DNA of 64,000 nt from NCBI RefSeq assembly GCF_039962255.1, contig NZ_JAMPKY010000011.1, positions 186,001-250,000 on the forward strand. The letters run 5' to 3'. The notes beneath the pieces were generated by a model. The model was not told the origin of the DNA, ran no database searches, and saw nothing but the letters and a program-made list of their open reading frames with translations. The position numbers were made by a program, and so were the translations under genes. Source of the DNA: Leptolyngbya subtilissima AS-A7 (GTDB lineage: Bacteria > Cyanobacteriota > Cyanobacteriia > Phormidesmidales > Phormidesmidaceae). Shown piece by piece: positions 43,759 through 51,712 of the stretch (position 1 is its first letter; each line of letters starts with the position of its first letter).

Positions 43759-45714
43759 CTAAATCTTCAGCACTCCTTCGGGATTGACCGAAAGAATGGG
43801 GCGGCGCTGCACCCCTTCACGCTGCAAAATGGCGTTGGCTGCCAGCAACCCGCTGCTCACCGCCCGCTCCATCAGGCCGCAGGGGAAGGGCATGCGCACC
43901 CAGTCGCCGGCAAACAGCAGGTTATCGACGGCAGTGGCGGTTTGGGGGCGATTGGGAAAGCTACCGGGGGGAAACCCGGCAAAATTCTTTTGGTTCACCA
44001 ACTGGCGGTGCAGCACGGTTGCGCCCTTTAGCTCAGGCACAATCTCGTATAGCTCGGCCTCAAAGGTGTCGAGAATATCGGCCTGGGTGGGAAATTCTTT
44101 CTCCTTATAGCAGTAGGCGTGCAGCTCGACGACGCTGCCCCCAGTGCGCTCACCCCAGGCAATGTAGTCGTCTTGAATGCGGTGGTAGAGGGTAATGCTG
44201 TCGGTGAGTCGGTAACCCGAGAGCGAGGTAAACCAGCTGTGCTGCCAGTCAAAGTCGCGATCGAGCCAGAAGCGGCCCACGGCAAAGGGATCAGCCACCT
44301 GGAGCTGATCGATCTGGGAGACTAGGGTGGGTTCTACCTCGCCGTCGGATAGCGAAAATAGCGCTTTGATGCCGGGAATGTCGGCGGCCATGACGTAGTA
44401 GTCGGCGGTGAGGTCGTGGGCGACATTGGGGATGCCATCGACGTTGGCGGCGATTAGCTGGATGCGATCGCTCTCTCGCTGCAAGACCTCAAACGTTGTC
44501 AGATTTTCCCGCGCAGGGCCGGCCAACACTGCGCCGTCGCTTGCGTAGGCGGCCCCGTGGCAGGGGCAAAGGTAGCCCTCAGTCGTCGTGGTTACCTGGC
44601 GCTGCACGCTACAGCCCTGGTGGGTGCAGGTCAGCGATAGCGCGGTCTTGGCCCCTGGGGCAACGGAGTAGACGCTGTCGCCGGCGCCGAAATATTCCAT
44701 TTGGTCTGAACTCAGCAGGGGGTTGCGATCGACCCAGAAGGGCACTGGGTTAACGGCAACGCTGCCTTTTTGATAAGTCACCCCAGATATCTTGCCTTCT
44801 TGCCAGCCCACCTGGCTGACGGTCACACCGGTCAGCACCTGGCCGCCGTTGGCTTGGATAGCCTCAACCATGGGGTCGACCAGCGATCGCCCCATGTCTT
44901 GACGGGTACCGTTGAAGGCCAGCCCCTCAGGGTTGCCAAAGAAGTAGAAGTGAAAGAACTGCATCAGTTCCCCGGCGCTCAACACATCGGGAGAGTTGAG
45001 GCTTGACTTGGCGAAGGGCAAAAAGTAGAGGTCGTAGAGTCCGCGCGGGAAGTCGTTGCCCACCCACTCGGTTACCGACATTTGATCGAGGCGCTCGTAG
45101 GTTTGAGGATTACGGAAGCCGGTGATCTCGCGAAACACCTGGAGATGCTTGAGGTGGGTGAGGTTGATGCCCCACTCCAGCCGGTTGGAGGAGGAGATCG
45201 CCAGATCGACGATATTCCACGGAAACGCCGAATTGCTGGGGCGAAAGACTTCGGGGTCGTAGTGGTTTTTGTAAACCAATGAATAGTAGTCGAGGGACTT
45301 GAAATTCTGCTGAATGCTTAGCTCGTCAACCAGGCTAAACAGGTTGTAGTACTGCGGGAAAAAGCCGTGGAAGCCGTGCTCCATCATGAAGGAGTCGTCG
45401 CCTACCTGGATCGGCCAGCTGGCGATTTTGCCACCCAGCTGGGGCGATCGCTCTAGCAGCGTCACCGCTACGCCGCGCTGGCTGAGCTCGTAGGCGGCCG
45501 CCAGCCCTGCTAGGCCACCGCCAATCACCACCGCTGTAGTAGGCTTGCTGACCTGGGCGGGCAGTTCGAGGCGATCGCGCTGAAACACCGTGGGCTGGGG
45601 TTTGCTCAGGCGCGAATAGCTCAGTAGTGCTGCTATCCCCCCAACGCCAAACAGCTTGAGGACGTTGCGACGGGCCAGGGTTTGGGCAAACAGCCCCTCT
45701 AAGGATTGACTCAT
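43759..45714 (-). CDS. FAD-dependent desaturase with an inserted Rieske domain (CrtU/CruE-like)
   Basis: 651 residues. A Tat-like N-terminus (ARRNVLKLFGVGGIAALL) is followed by AVVIGGGLAGLAAAYELSQRG (FAD) and LLERSPQLGGKIASW. The middle carries a complete Rieske [2Fe-2S] insert (C363-x-H365 in CTHQGC, C383-P-C-H386 in CPCHG). The C-terminus has LLFAGDWVRMPFPCGLMERAVSSG, as in phytoene-desaturase and CrtU proteins. CrtU/CruE aromatises beta-ionone rings by desaturation and methyl shift. Start is the ATG at 45714. The family assignment rests on overall layout and the Rieske neighbour, so an alternative amine-oxidase role cannot be ruled out. Confidence 0.84.
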   Translation of the reverse strand: MSQSLEGLFAQTLARRNVLKLFGVGGIAALLSYSRLSKPQPTVFQRDRLELPAQVSKPTTAVVIGGGLAGLAAAYELSQRGVAVTLLERSPQLGGKIASWPIQVGDDSFMMEHGFHGFFPQYYNLFSLVDELSIQQNFKSLDYYSLVYKNHYDPEVFRPSNSAFPWNIVDLAISSSNRLEWGINLTHLKHLQVFREITGFRNPQTYERLDQMSVTEWVGNDFPRGLYDLYFLPFAKSSLNSPDVLSAGELMQFFHFYFFGNPEGLAFNGTRQDMGRSLVDPMVEAIQANGGQVLTGVTVSQVGWQEGKISGVTYQKGSVAVNPVPFWVDRNPLLSSDQMEYFGAGDSVYSVAPGAKTALSLTCTHQGCSVQRQVTTTTEGYLCPCHGAAYASDGAVLAGPARENLTTFEVLQRESDRIQLIAANVDGIPNVAHDLTADYYVMAADIPGIKALFSLSDGEVEPTLVSQIDQLQVADPFAVGRFWLDRDFDWQHSWFTSLSGYRLTDSITLYHRIQDDYIAWGERTGGSVVELHAYCYKEKEFPTQADILDTFEAELYEIVPELKGATVLHRQLVNQKNFAGFPPGSFPNRPQTATAVDNLLFAGDWVRMPFPCGLMERAVSSGLLAANAILQREGVQRRPILSVNPEGVLKI

Positions 45715-45875
45715 CTGAAGTTGTAGGCGTTGCTTGGGTCAAACTCGCTTGGGGGTGTTCCCCTAGGTGTGTGGAGAGCGACTTGGGCATTAACGGTAAC
45801 ACAGTCTCTCGGCCAGGAGAGGGGCATGTGGCGCTCCCGGTCAGAGGAGGCTGCAACCCGCGTGAAACCTGTTAA

Positions 45876-45906
45876 AGACTGTAGTATTAAGTTGCCTTTA
45901 CAGTCT
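45876..45906. promoter_or_regulatory. 8-bp inverted repeat upstream of the ABC permease gene
   Basis: AGACTGTA (45876-45883) and TACAGTCT (45899-45906) are exact reverse complements separated by 15 bases, and the second arm ends 10 bases before the ATG of the permease. Such spacing suits a dimeric repressor or a leader hairpin. It also faces the minus-strand CruE-like gene about 170 bases away. Confidence 0.4.
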
Positions 45907-45916
45907 ACTCATCCTG

Positions 45917-46690
45917 ATGAAATACGCGCGAGAAACCCTGGCGGTTGCCCAGCGAATCTTAGTCGAGCTGTGGCGGCGACGGCGCAGTCTGGTTTTTTGG
46001 GCAATTTTCCCGGTTATTCTGCTAATTCTGAACAGTTTAATTTTGCAAGAGCGGTTGCAGATTACCTTGGCCGAGGCCTACACCCAGGCGGCTCCCTCGA
46101 CCCTGGTGGGGGCGGCGCTGTTCTTTAGCGGGCTGGGGGGCAGCGTGGCTACGGTAGTCTCAGAGCGGGAGCAGAAGACGCTAAAGCGCCTGTTTTTGTC
46201 GCCCCTGAGCGGGGTGTCGTATTTTTTAGGCATTTGCCTAGCCTACGGGGTGATTGGGCTGGCTCAGGCGGCCTTGGTCTATGCGATCGCCCTCTCCCAG
46301 GGGGCCACCCTCGACGGCAACCCCTTCGCCAACCTGCTAATTGTGGTGCTTAGCATTGCCGCCTACGTGGGGGTGGGGTTTGTGTTGGGCACCCAGCTGG
46401 CCCGCCGCACCGAAGACGTCAACGCCCTAATTGCGGCTTTTGGCATTCCGCTGATGATTTTGGGGGGCACCTTTTTGCCCACGGCGTTTTTTCCGGATTC
46501 CCTGGCCCAGCTCACTCGGTACAACCCCATCTACCACATGATCGAAGCCCTCTCGGGGGTGGTAGTCGAGGGCAGTACTCTATCAGAGGTGGGTGAGCAT
46601 GTGGAGTTTTTGGGGCTGTTTGCGATCGCCATGGTGGTCGCCGGCTGGCTGGCCTACCGTCGTATGGTGCAGGTTGAGCGTCAGCTCTAG
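45917..46690 (+). CDS. ABC-2 type transporter permease
   Basis: 257 residues with six membrane helices and the ABC-2 pattern: LVFWAIFPVILLILNSLIL near the start, VVSEREQKTLKRLFLSPLSG (the coupling-helix region that touches the ATPase), then LIAAFGIPLMILGGTFLPTAFFPDSLAQLTRYNPIYHMIEAL. It would export a drug, lipid or peptide with an ATPase subunit that is not encoded here, so it must pair with an ATPase gene elsewhere or with a duplicated one. An 8-bp inverted repeat precedes its start. Confidence 0.88.
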   Translation: MKYARETLAVAQRILVELWRRRRSLVFWAIFPVILLILNSLILQERLQITLAEAYTQAAPSTLVGAALFFSGLGGSVATVVSEREQKTLKRLFLSPLSGVSYFLGICLAYGVIGLAQAALVYAIALSQGATLDGNPFANLLIVVLSIAAYVGVGFVLGTQLARRTEDVNALIAAFGIPLMILGGTFLPTAFFPDSLAQLTRYNPIYHMIEALSGVVVEGSTLSEVGEHVEFLGLFAIAMVVAGWLAYRRMVQVERQL

Positions 46691-46785
46691 GGGTTGCTAG
46701 GCGCACTCCGCTTCCCTGGCTGAAACGATACAGTGGTAAATATGCCTGCCCAGTCCTACAGTTGCCAAACGCATTGCGCCCCTTC

Positions 46786-47547
46786 GTGAGTTCCAATTAT
46801 CCAGTTTTAGCGGTTACGCACCAGCCCACCTCAAACCCCGGTCGGGTGGGACAGGTGCTACAGGAGCTGGGATTTGATCTTGATATTCGCTGTCCGGCTG
46901 CCGGACAGCCATTGCCCACCACCCTAGAACACCACAGCGGTACGGTGGTATTTGGTGGCCCCATGAGCGCCAACGACGAGCATCTAGACTTTATTGGCCA
47001 AGAGCTCGACTGGATTGCCCTCGCCCTCGCCGCCGAAAAACCCTACCTGGGCATTTGCCTAGGAGCACAGCTGCTGGCTCGCGCCCTGGGTGCCTCCGTC
47101 ACGCCCCACCCCACAGGCCAGCGCGAAATCGGCTACTACCCCATTCTGCCGACCCCAGCAGGCCAAGGGGTGTTTCCCGGTCCGCTGATAGTTTATCAGT
47201 GGCATCAGGAGGGGTTTACGCTGCCGGTGGGCAGCCAGCTGCTGGCCACTGGCACCACCTTTCCGCACCAGGCTTTTGGCTACGGCAAGCGGGCCTACGG
47301 GTTGCAGTTTCATCCCGAAATTACCCCTACTATGGTCAACCATTGGACGACCGAAGGAGCCGACCAGCTGTCTTACCCCGGTGCCCAGGGGCGGGCCTAC
47401 CACCTGAGCCAGCATCGCCTCTACGGCGCCGCAGTGGAGCACTGGCTGCGGCAGTTTTTGGCGGACTGGTTGGGGATCACCACCCAGTCCGAGATTCCAG
47501 GGGGGCAGTACCGTCCTATTCATCGCAGCGCCCAAGGGATTGTCTAA
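46786..47547 (+). CDS. Class I glutamine amidotransferase-like protein
   Basis: About 254 residues from the GTG at 46786 (a TTG at 46762 is in frame). The triad is intact: Cys in PYLGICLGAQLLA, His and Glu in YGLQFHPEITP. GGPMSANDEHLDF fits GMP-synthase-like single-domain amidotransferases of the GuaA-N type, such as YfeJ or gamma-glutamyl hydrolase relatives. The ammonia acceptor is unknown; no synthase domain is attached. It sits 96 bases after the ABC permease and 76 before the reductase gene. Confidence 0.87.
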   Translation: MSSNYPVLAVTHQPTSNPGRVGQVLQELGFDLDIRCPAAGQPLPTTLEHHSGTVVFGGPMSANDEHLDFIGQELDWIALALAAEKPYLGICLGAQLLARALGASVTPHPTGQREIGYYPILPTPAGQGVFPGPLIVYQWHQEGFTLPVGSQLLATGTTFPHQAFGYGKRAYGLQFHPEITPTMVNHWTTEGADQLSYPGAQGRAYHLSQHRLYGAAVEHWLRQFLADWLGITTQSEIPGGQYRPIHRSAQGIV

Positions 47548-47623
47548 CGTTTACGGTTGTGGCCCACAAGCTATGGCCGCAACTGGCTAAATCGTTCCAT
47601 TTTCAAGCAGGAGGACAGCGCAG

Positions 47624-48529
47624 GTGAATATTGGGGTAATTGGCACCGGGTTAATGGGGTCGCCCATGGCCCTCAGGCTGCTGTCGGCAGGCCACAAAGT
47701 TTGGGTCTACAACCGCACTCCAGAACGGCTCATACCTCTAGAGCTGGCGGGGGCAAAGGTCTGTGCCACGCCCCTAGCGCTAATTCAGAACGTGGAAGCC
47801 GTTATCTTTATGGTCACCAATGGGGAGGCAGTGCGATCGCTGCTTGAATCCATGGGTTTGGGCGATCGCGAAGCGTCCTCAGCGGAGAATCGCTCATCGC
47901 CCCTCGCCCACAAAGCCATCATTCAAATGGGCACCATTGCCCCTACCGAAAGTCAGCAGCTCGGCCAAATGGTGGCCCAAGCCGGGGGCACCTACCTGGA
48001 GGCCCCAGTCCTAGGCAGCATTTCCGAAGCTAAAAACGGCAAGCTGATCATCATGGCCGGAGCTGAAAACGAGGCTTATCAACGCTGGCAGCCTCTGCTG
48101 CAATGCCTGGGCACTACCCTCTACCATGTCGGCCCCGTGGGCAGCGCCGCCACCCTCAAGCTGACCATGAACCAGCTGATTGGCTCGCTCACCGCCGCCT
48201 TTGCCCAAAGCCTGGGGCTGGTGCAGTCGGCCGGTATCGATGTCGATACTTTCATGGCGGTGTTGCGCCAGAGCGCCCTCTACGCCCCCACCTTCGACAA
48301 AAAACTGCACCGCATGCAGACTCGGCAGTTTGCCGACCCCAACTTCCCGACTAAACATCTGCTAAAAGACATGGGGCTGTTTGTGTCCGCCGCTAAGGCT
48401 GCTGGACTCTCCCCCTTCCCTGCCGAAAGTGTGCGTCAGCTGGTCGAGCAGGCCGTGCAGGCCGGTTTTGACGACGATGACTACGCTGCCCTATTCAATA
48501 TCGTCAGCCCCTTACCCAAACCGGAATAG
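47624..48529 (+). CDS. NAD(P)-dependent 3-hydroxyisobutyrate dehydrogenase/GLYR-like reductase
   Basis: 301 residues with a GTG start preceded by an AGGAGG-like site (AGGAGGACAGCGCAG). The Rossmann motif MNIGVIGTGLMGSPMALRLL is diagnostic, followed by VYNRTPERL (Arg favours NADP), APVLGSISEAKNGKLIIMAGAE, the catalytic Lys in LKLTMNQLIGSL and the C-terminal TKHLLKDMGLFVSAA. Such enzymes reduce glyoxylate or succinic semialdehyde, or oxidise 3-hydroxyisobutyrate. Glyoxylate reduction would fit photorespiration, but the substrate is not fixed by sequence. Confidence 0.9.
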   Translation: MNIGVIGTGLMGSPMALRLLSAGHKVWVYNRTPERLIPLELAGAKVCATPLALIQNVEAVIFMVTNGEAVRSLLESMGLGDREASSAENRSSPLAHKAIIQMGTIAPTESQQLGQMVAQAGGTYLEAPVLGSISEAKNGKLIIMAGAENEAYQRWQPLLQCLGTTLYHVGPVGSAATLKLTMNQLIGSLTAAFAQSLGLVQSAGIDVDTFMAVLRQSALYAPTFDKKLHRMQTRQFADPNFPTKHLLKDMGLFVSAAKAAGLSPFPAESVRQLVEQAVQAGFDDDDYAALFNIVSPLPKPE

Positions 48530-48676
48530 GGTAGGTCTTCGAGGAAAACTCGGCCGTCTCTGTCCGAGGAACCTGGGTTCGAAACCAAGCGGTATGCCGC
48601 TGCGCGCTCCGTCGGGATGGTCTGCATCACCTCGAAATGCTATTGCAAATGTTCATTGGATTAGGACAGACTCGAC

Positions 48677-48705
48677 GTAGGGGCATTGCAGCGCAATGCC
48701 CCTAC
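48677..48705. repeat. Perfect 13-bp palindrome, GTAGGGGCATTGC family
   Basis: GTAGGGGCATTGC, a 3-base loop (AGC), then GCAATGCCCCTAC. Palindromic repeats with GTAGGGGCA...TGCCCCTAC are common in cyanobacterial intergenic DNA and are thought to be REP/MITE-like. This is the only complete one I see; it is 147 bases after the reductase gene. Confidence 0.75.
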
Positions 48706-49296
48706 CAGGGGATTGCGCCTGTCAAGGTGTCCTGACTAAATCAACTGCTGCAATATGCCTCTAGCCCGTCAAGCCTGAGTAGACAGCTCCAAATGCCAAG
48801 ATTTAAGCCTAGCGGGCATTTTTTACTCTTCTATTTTCGTTCTTTTGCTAAATGCACCATTGCGCCATCCCGATTTTTGCTAAGGGCAGTGGCTGAGAGC
48901 CTAAGCACAGTAGCCATAGCTATGCTTAAAGCCAACTTCAGTAGGCAAACTTCCCTACGACGAGAGTTTGGTCAAAATTGTTCGGAAGTTTGACAAATGT
49001 TACAGGTTTCAACATTCCGTAAAGCTACATCCGAGTTTTTATGTTATTTTTGGGCATCTTTTATCACAGCCAACGGTGACAACTACTGAAGCGTTGCCTT
49101 GTGAAAATTAAGGATCGAGAGGTAATTATCTCTCAGTAACCCCACAATGGCGGTGAGTCTCTTCCATTGCGAGAGGGAGCACCTATCGGCGGCGATGTGA
49201 TAAAAGTTCAGTTAATCCATCGTGAAATTGATGTTGCCACGGATGCATCCTTGTGTAAAATCGTGGGCAATATCTGCAAACCCTAGCCCCCCCTTG

Positions 49297-49305
49297 AGGA
49301 GGTGA
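49297..49305 (+). promoter_or_regulatory. Very strong Shine-Dalgarno site of the DUF2949 gene
   Basis: AGGAGGTGA is fully complementary to the 3' end of 16S rRNA and lies 7 bases before the ATG at 49313. No other gene in the window has so complete a site, which fixes the start and suggests high translation. Confidence 0.8.
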
Positions 49306-49312
49306 GACTTAT

Positions 49313-49504
49313 ATGACGGTGAGCACTCAACCCAATCTCATTCGGTTTCTACAGGACGAATTAGCCATTTCGACGGCCTCAATTCAAGTCGCTTTAAAGC
49401 ACAGCGAGCAAGACCCTGGCCCGTTACCCATGATTCTGTGGCAGTACGGCTTGATAACCCTAGAGCAACTAGAGCAGATCTATGACTGGATGGAAGCGGC
49501 ATAA
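49313..49504 (+). CDS. DUF2949 family protein
   Basis: 63 residues. LIRFLQDELAISTASIQVALKHSEQDPGPLPMILWQYGLITLEQLEQIYDWMEAA agrees with DUF2949, a small helical family found in cyanobacteria; the PMILWQYGL motif is its hallmark. The function is unknown. The N-terminus is cytoplasmic, with no membrane segment. Its leader is long (about 290 bases of AT-rich DNA) and its ribosome-binding site is near perfect, both hinting at post-transcriptional control. Confidence 0.85.
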   Translation: MTVSTQPNLIRFLQDELAISTASIQVALKHSEQDPGPLPMILWQYGLITLEQLEQIYDWMEAA

Positions 49505-49603
49505 GCCAAAGGCACCCCTGCCTAAATGTTGAGAGGCGTAGCATTAGCTGCGCCTCTTGCCGTTTTTGGGGGCGCTTCTAGAAATTCACTCGAATACCAG
49601 GAG

Positions 49604-49983
49604 CTACAGGTCAGCTACAGCCACCTCCCATGCCAGCAGCAGGTCGGGCAGTGTCAGGCGATCGCCATCTGTCAAAAGAATTGCCTCATCCCCAGCTCGA
49701 TACACCTCTACACACCGAGCTTCAGGATTAACGAGAATGCCCACCTACGTACCCAGGGCCAGAAAATCTTGGATTTTGCTCCGCAGATTCGTCAGTTTGT
49801 CCGTTGGCGATTTCACTTCGACCATCAAGTCGGGGGTAAGTTCCGCGAAGGACCGAGGGCTATGCTACCGCCGCCCAGCTTTGATGAATGAAACACTGGG
49901 ACGCGGGTATCAGCGTTAGGCAGCATAGAACCAGTGCCTCGACCGAGTTGATGGGGTTCTAATTCGTGAGCCGTTAGCGTCAT
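49604..49983 (-). pseudogene. Broken Uma2 family nuclease gene
   Basis: Read from 49983 downwards, the first frame gives LPNADTRVPVFHSSKLGG (compare LPNGDTRVPDVSF of Uma2), then a frameshift near 49835 leads to FAELTPDLMVEVKSPTDKL, an intact Uma2 core with the D-x-x-V-E-V-K nuclease residues. A TAG stop interrupts the frame near 49746 before GILVNPEARCVEVYRAG and the LPDLLLAWEVAVADL ending. At least one frameshift, one in-frame stop and an N-terminal deletion make it nonfunctional. Uma2 genes are often numerous in cyanobacteria and many are decaying. Confidence 0.8.
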
Positions 49984-50025
49984 GGACTTAACCCTCACAG
50001 CACAGGTGTTGTTCGATCATGATCA

Positions 50026-51153
50026 TCAGCCTAATTGCTCTAAAACGTCGCGGATTGCTAGAGCAGTAGCAGGGGCAAGGAGCACGCCATTGCGGTAGTG
50101 GCCGGTTGCCAGCCAAATATTGCTGTAGCCCGTCAAAGATTGGATAACTGGAGCAGCCTGGCCCTGGGGCCGGGGACGGAGGCCAGACCAGCGATGGGTA
50201 ATCTTGCCTGCTGCTAGAGCTGGGCAGTAGGCTACTGCACTGGCTAATACCTCATCTAGCCGCTCGGCCTCAGGCTTGATGGTCAGGACTTCGTCTAATC
50301 CGGTATCGGGTGGAAACTCTACCGTGGCTCCAACCCAATAGTCGCCGTTGCCTAGAGGCACTAGGTGGATGTCGTTGCCGTTGACCACGGGCTGAAAGTC
50401 GAGATTGCCTAAGGGTTCTTCTAGGTGGAGACGGAGAGCTTGGCCCAGCACGGGACCAATGGAGGTTGGTTGGTGGAGAGTTTGCGTGAGAGGGAGAGTG
50501 CCTAAACCCGCTGAGAGAACGATCGCATCCGTTGCAAAGCTCTGACTCGGTGTATGCACAGCGGTACAGCGACGGTCTTCCTGGAGTGAAGCCTCCACCG
50601 CAGCCCCATCAAACCCCACCACGGGCTGGCCAAAGTGGAACTCAGCCCCGTTCGCCTGGGCACCGTCTACCAGCGCCAGCGTGAGATCGGTAGGATTGAC
50701 CTGGAAATCTTGGGGCGAGTAGATGCCAGCGACGACTCCAGTGGTGTTGAGGTGGGGACAGCGATCGCTCACCTGCTCCGGTTCCCACAACTCCAGCTCA
50801 TACCCCTGTTGGTGGCGAATTGCCTGAAGCGATCCCCACCGAGGCAAGTCCTCCGCCGCAAAACACAGGCTGAGAATGCCCTGGGTATTGTGCTGAATCG
50901 TTCGCCCTGTCAACGCTTCCAGTTCTGGAATTAGGGTGTGATAGCGCTTCAAGCTGCGCTCTCGCAGTTGCCAATTGCGGCCTTTCACCTTGTGGCTAAT
51001 CACCGCCATGCCCACTCCCAGAGCGGCAGCGGTGGAACCCTGGGCTGGGGCCGTCTGATCGATCACCGTGACCTGAACCCCTTGGCAGAGGCTCAGCTCG
51101 TAGGCGATCGCGGCCCCTACAACGCCGCAGCCAATGATGGTGATGTGCTTCAA
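50026..51153 (-). CDS. ThiO-like FAD-dependent amino acid oxidase
   Basis: 375 residues. ITIIGCGVVGAAIAYELS binds FAD, QGSTAAALGVGMAVISHK and VGATVEFPPDTGLDEV follow, and [21 protein letters not shown] closes the fold exactly as in ThiO. It is a paralogue of the ThiO half of the fused enzyme at 21-23 kb, but with no ThiG part. It could oxidise glycine or other small amino acids; the exact substrate is unknown. It begins 21 bases after psbQ ends, so the two are probably co-transcribed. Confidence 0.86.
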   Translation of the reverse strand: MKHITIIGCGVVGAAIAYELSLCQGVQVTVIDQTAPAQGSTAAALGVGMAVISHKVKGRNWQLRERSLKRYHTLIPELEALTGRTIQHNTQGILSLCFAAEDLPRWGSLQAIRHQQGYELELWEPEQVSDRCPHLNTTGVVAGIYSPQDFQVNPTDLTLALVDGAQANGAEFHFGQPVVGFDGAAVEASLQEDRRCTAVHTPSQSFATDAIVLSAGLGTLPLTQTLHQPTSIGPVLGQALRLHLEEPLGNLDFQPVVNGNDIHLVPLGNGDYWVGATVEFPPDTGLDEVLTIKPEAERLDEVLASAVAYCPALAAGKITHRWSGLRPRPQGQAAPVIQSLTGYSNIWLATGHYRNGVLLAPATALAIRDVLEQLG

Positions 51154-51174
51154 GGGAGGGTGAGCTGAGTCGGT

Positions 51175-51621
51175 CTATTGAAACGTCGGCACCAGACTCA
51201 GGAATGCGTCAAAGTCATCTAGAGCATTGCGATACTCTTGACCGGCAATCACCTGCTGGTTGTTAGCTGCGGCCTCGTCTAGGCGCTCTAGGTGAGTGTA
51301 AATCTCTTTGGCAAGAGACTGGGCTTGGGGTTTGTCTTTGGTTAGCAGTGTGCCCGCCAGCCGGTTGACCCGCGTCCGCATTTCGCCCATGGGGCCGTGG
51401 ATGAAGCTCTGCACGTTTACCCAGTCTTTCTGTTGAATGTAGCCCTGAAGCTCGGGGAAGCGATCGCGCAGCTCGGCCACAGCAGGGGTATACAGCTCCA
51501 CCTGCTGCAATAGCTCTGGGGTATAGGTCGTCGGTATCTTGGCCGCTGGGCCACCGCAGGCCACCAGACAGGAGGCCACTACCGCTAGCAAAATTCCCAA
51601 AAGAGGTCTGAAGCGTCCCAT
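51175..51621 (-). CDS. psbQ: Photosystem II lipoprotein PsbQ
   Basis: 148 residues. Signal peptide ending LVAC, with Cys22 lipidated. The mature part is the four-helix bundle of cyanobacterial PsbQ: TYTPELLQQVELYTPAVAELRDRFPELQGYIQQKDW, SFIHGPMGEMRTRVNRLAGTLL, AQSLAKEIYTHLERLDEAA and YRNALDDFDAFLSLVP. It binds on the lumenal face of photosystem II and stabilises the oxygen-evolving complex. The gene lies 91 bases downstream of folP and just ahead of the ThiO-like oxidase gene. Confidence 0.92.
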   Translation of the reverse strand: MGRFRPLLGILLAVVASCLVACGGPAAKIPTTYTPELLQQVELYTPAVAELRDRFPELQGYIQQKDWVNVQSFIHGPMGEMRTRVNRLAGTLLTKDKPQAQSLAKEIYTHLERLDEAAANNQQVIAGQEYRNALDDFDAFLSLVPTFQ

Positions 51622-51712
51622 AGTTAACCTTTGCGCTCTCTACATCAGTCGTCTGTATTTTACGCCGCTATGGGCTTCTTACAAACCTATTAAACTCTGC
51701 CATGGGTGGGGT

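Larger units (their letters stand above)
48530..49312. other. Gene-free stretch with a long AT-rich leader
   Basis: 783 bases without a convincing gene. It contains a perfect palindrome (next feature) and, from about 48780 on, DNA clearly richer in A+T. The short frame 48793-48993 has no recognisable product. The 49020-49312 part precedes the DUF2949 gene and can form several stems: GAGAG/CTCTC around 49117-49134 and CTCT/GAGAG around 49159-49175. It may be a long 5' UTR or a small RNA. The segment 48541-48600 has a tRNA T-loop-like string but no tRNA fold. Confidence 0.5.

Noticed and set aside
48541-48600. Possible tRNA because of GGGTTCGAAACC, a T-loop-like string
   Set aside because: No acceptor stem, D arm or anticodon arm can be folded around it; the surrounding sequence is unstructured.
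48793-48993. 66-residue frame in the gene-poor region
   Set aside because: No ribosome-binding site, no family resemblance and AT-rich background; most likely chance.
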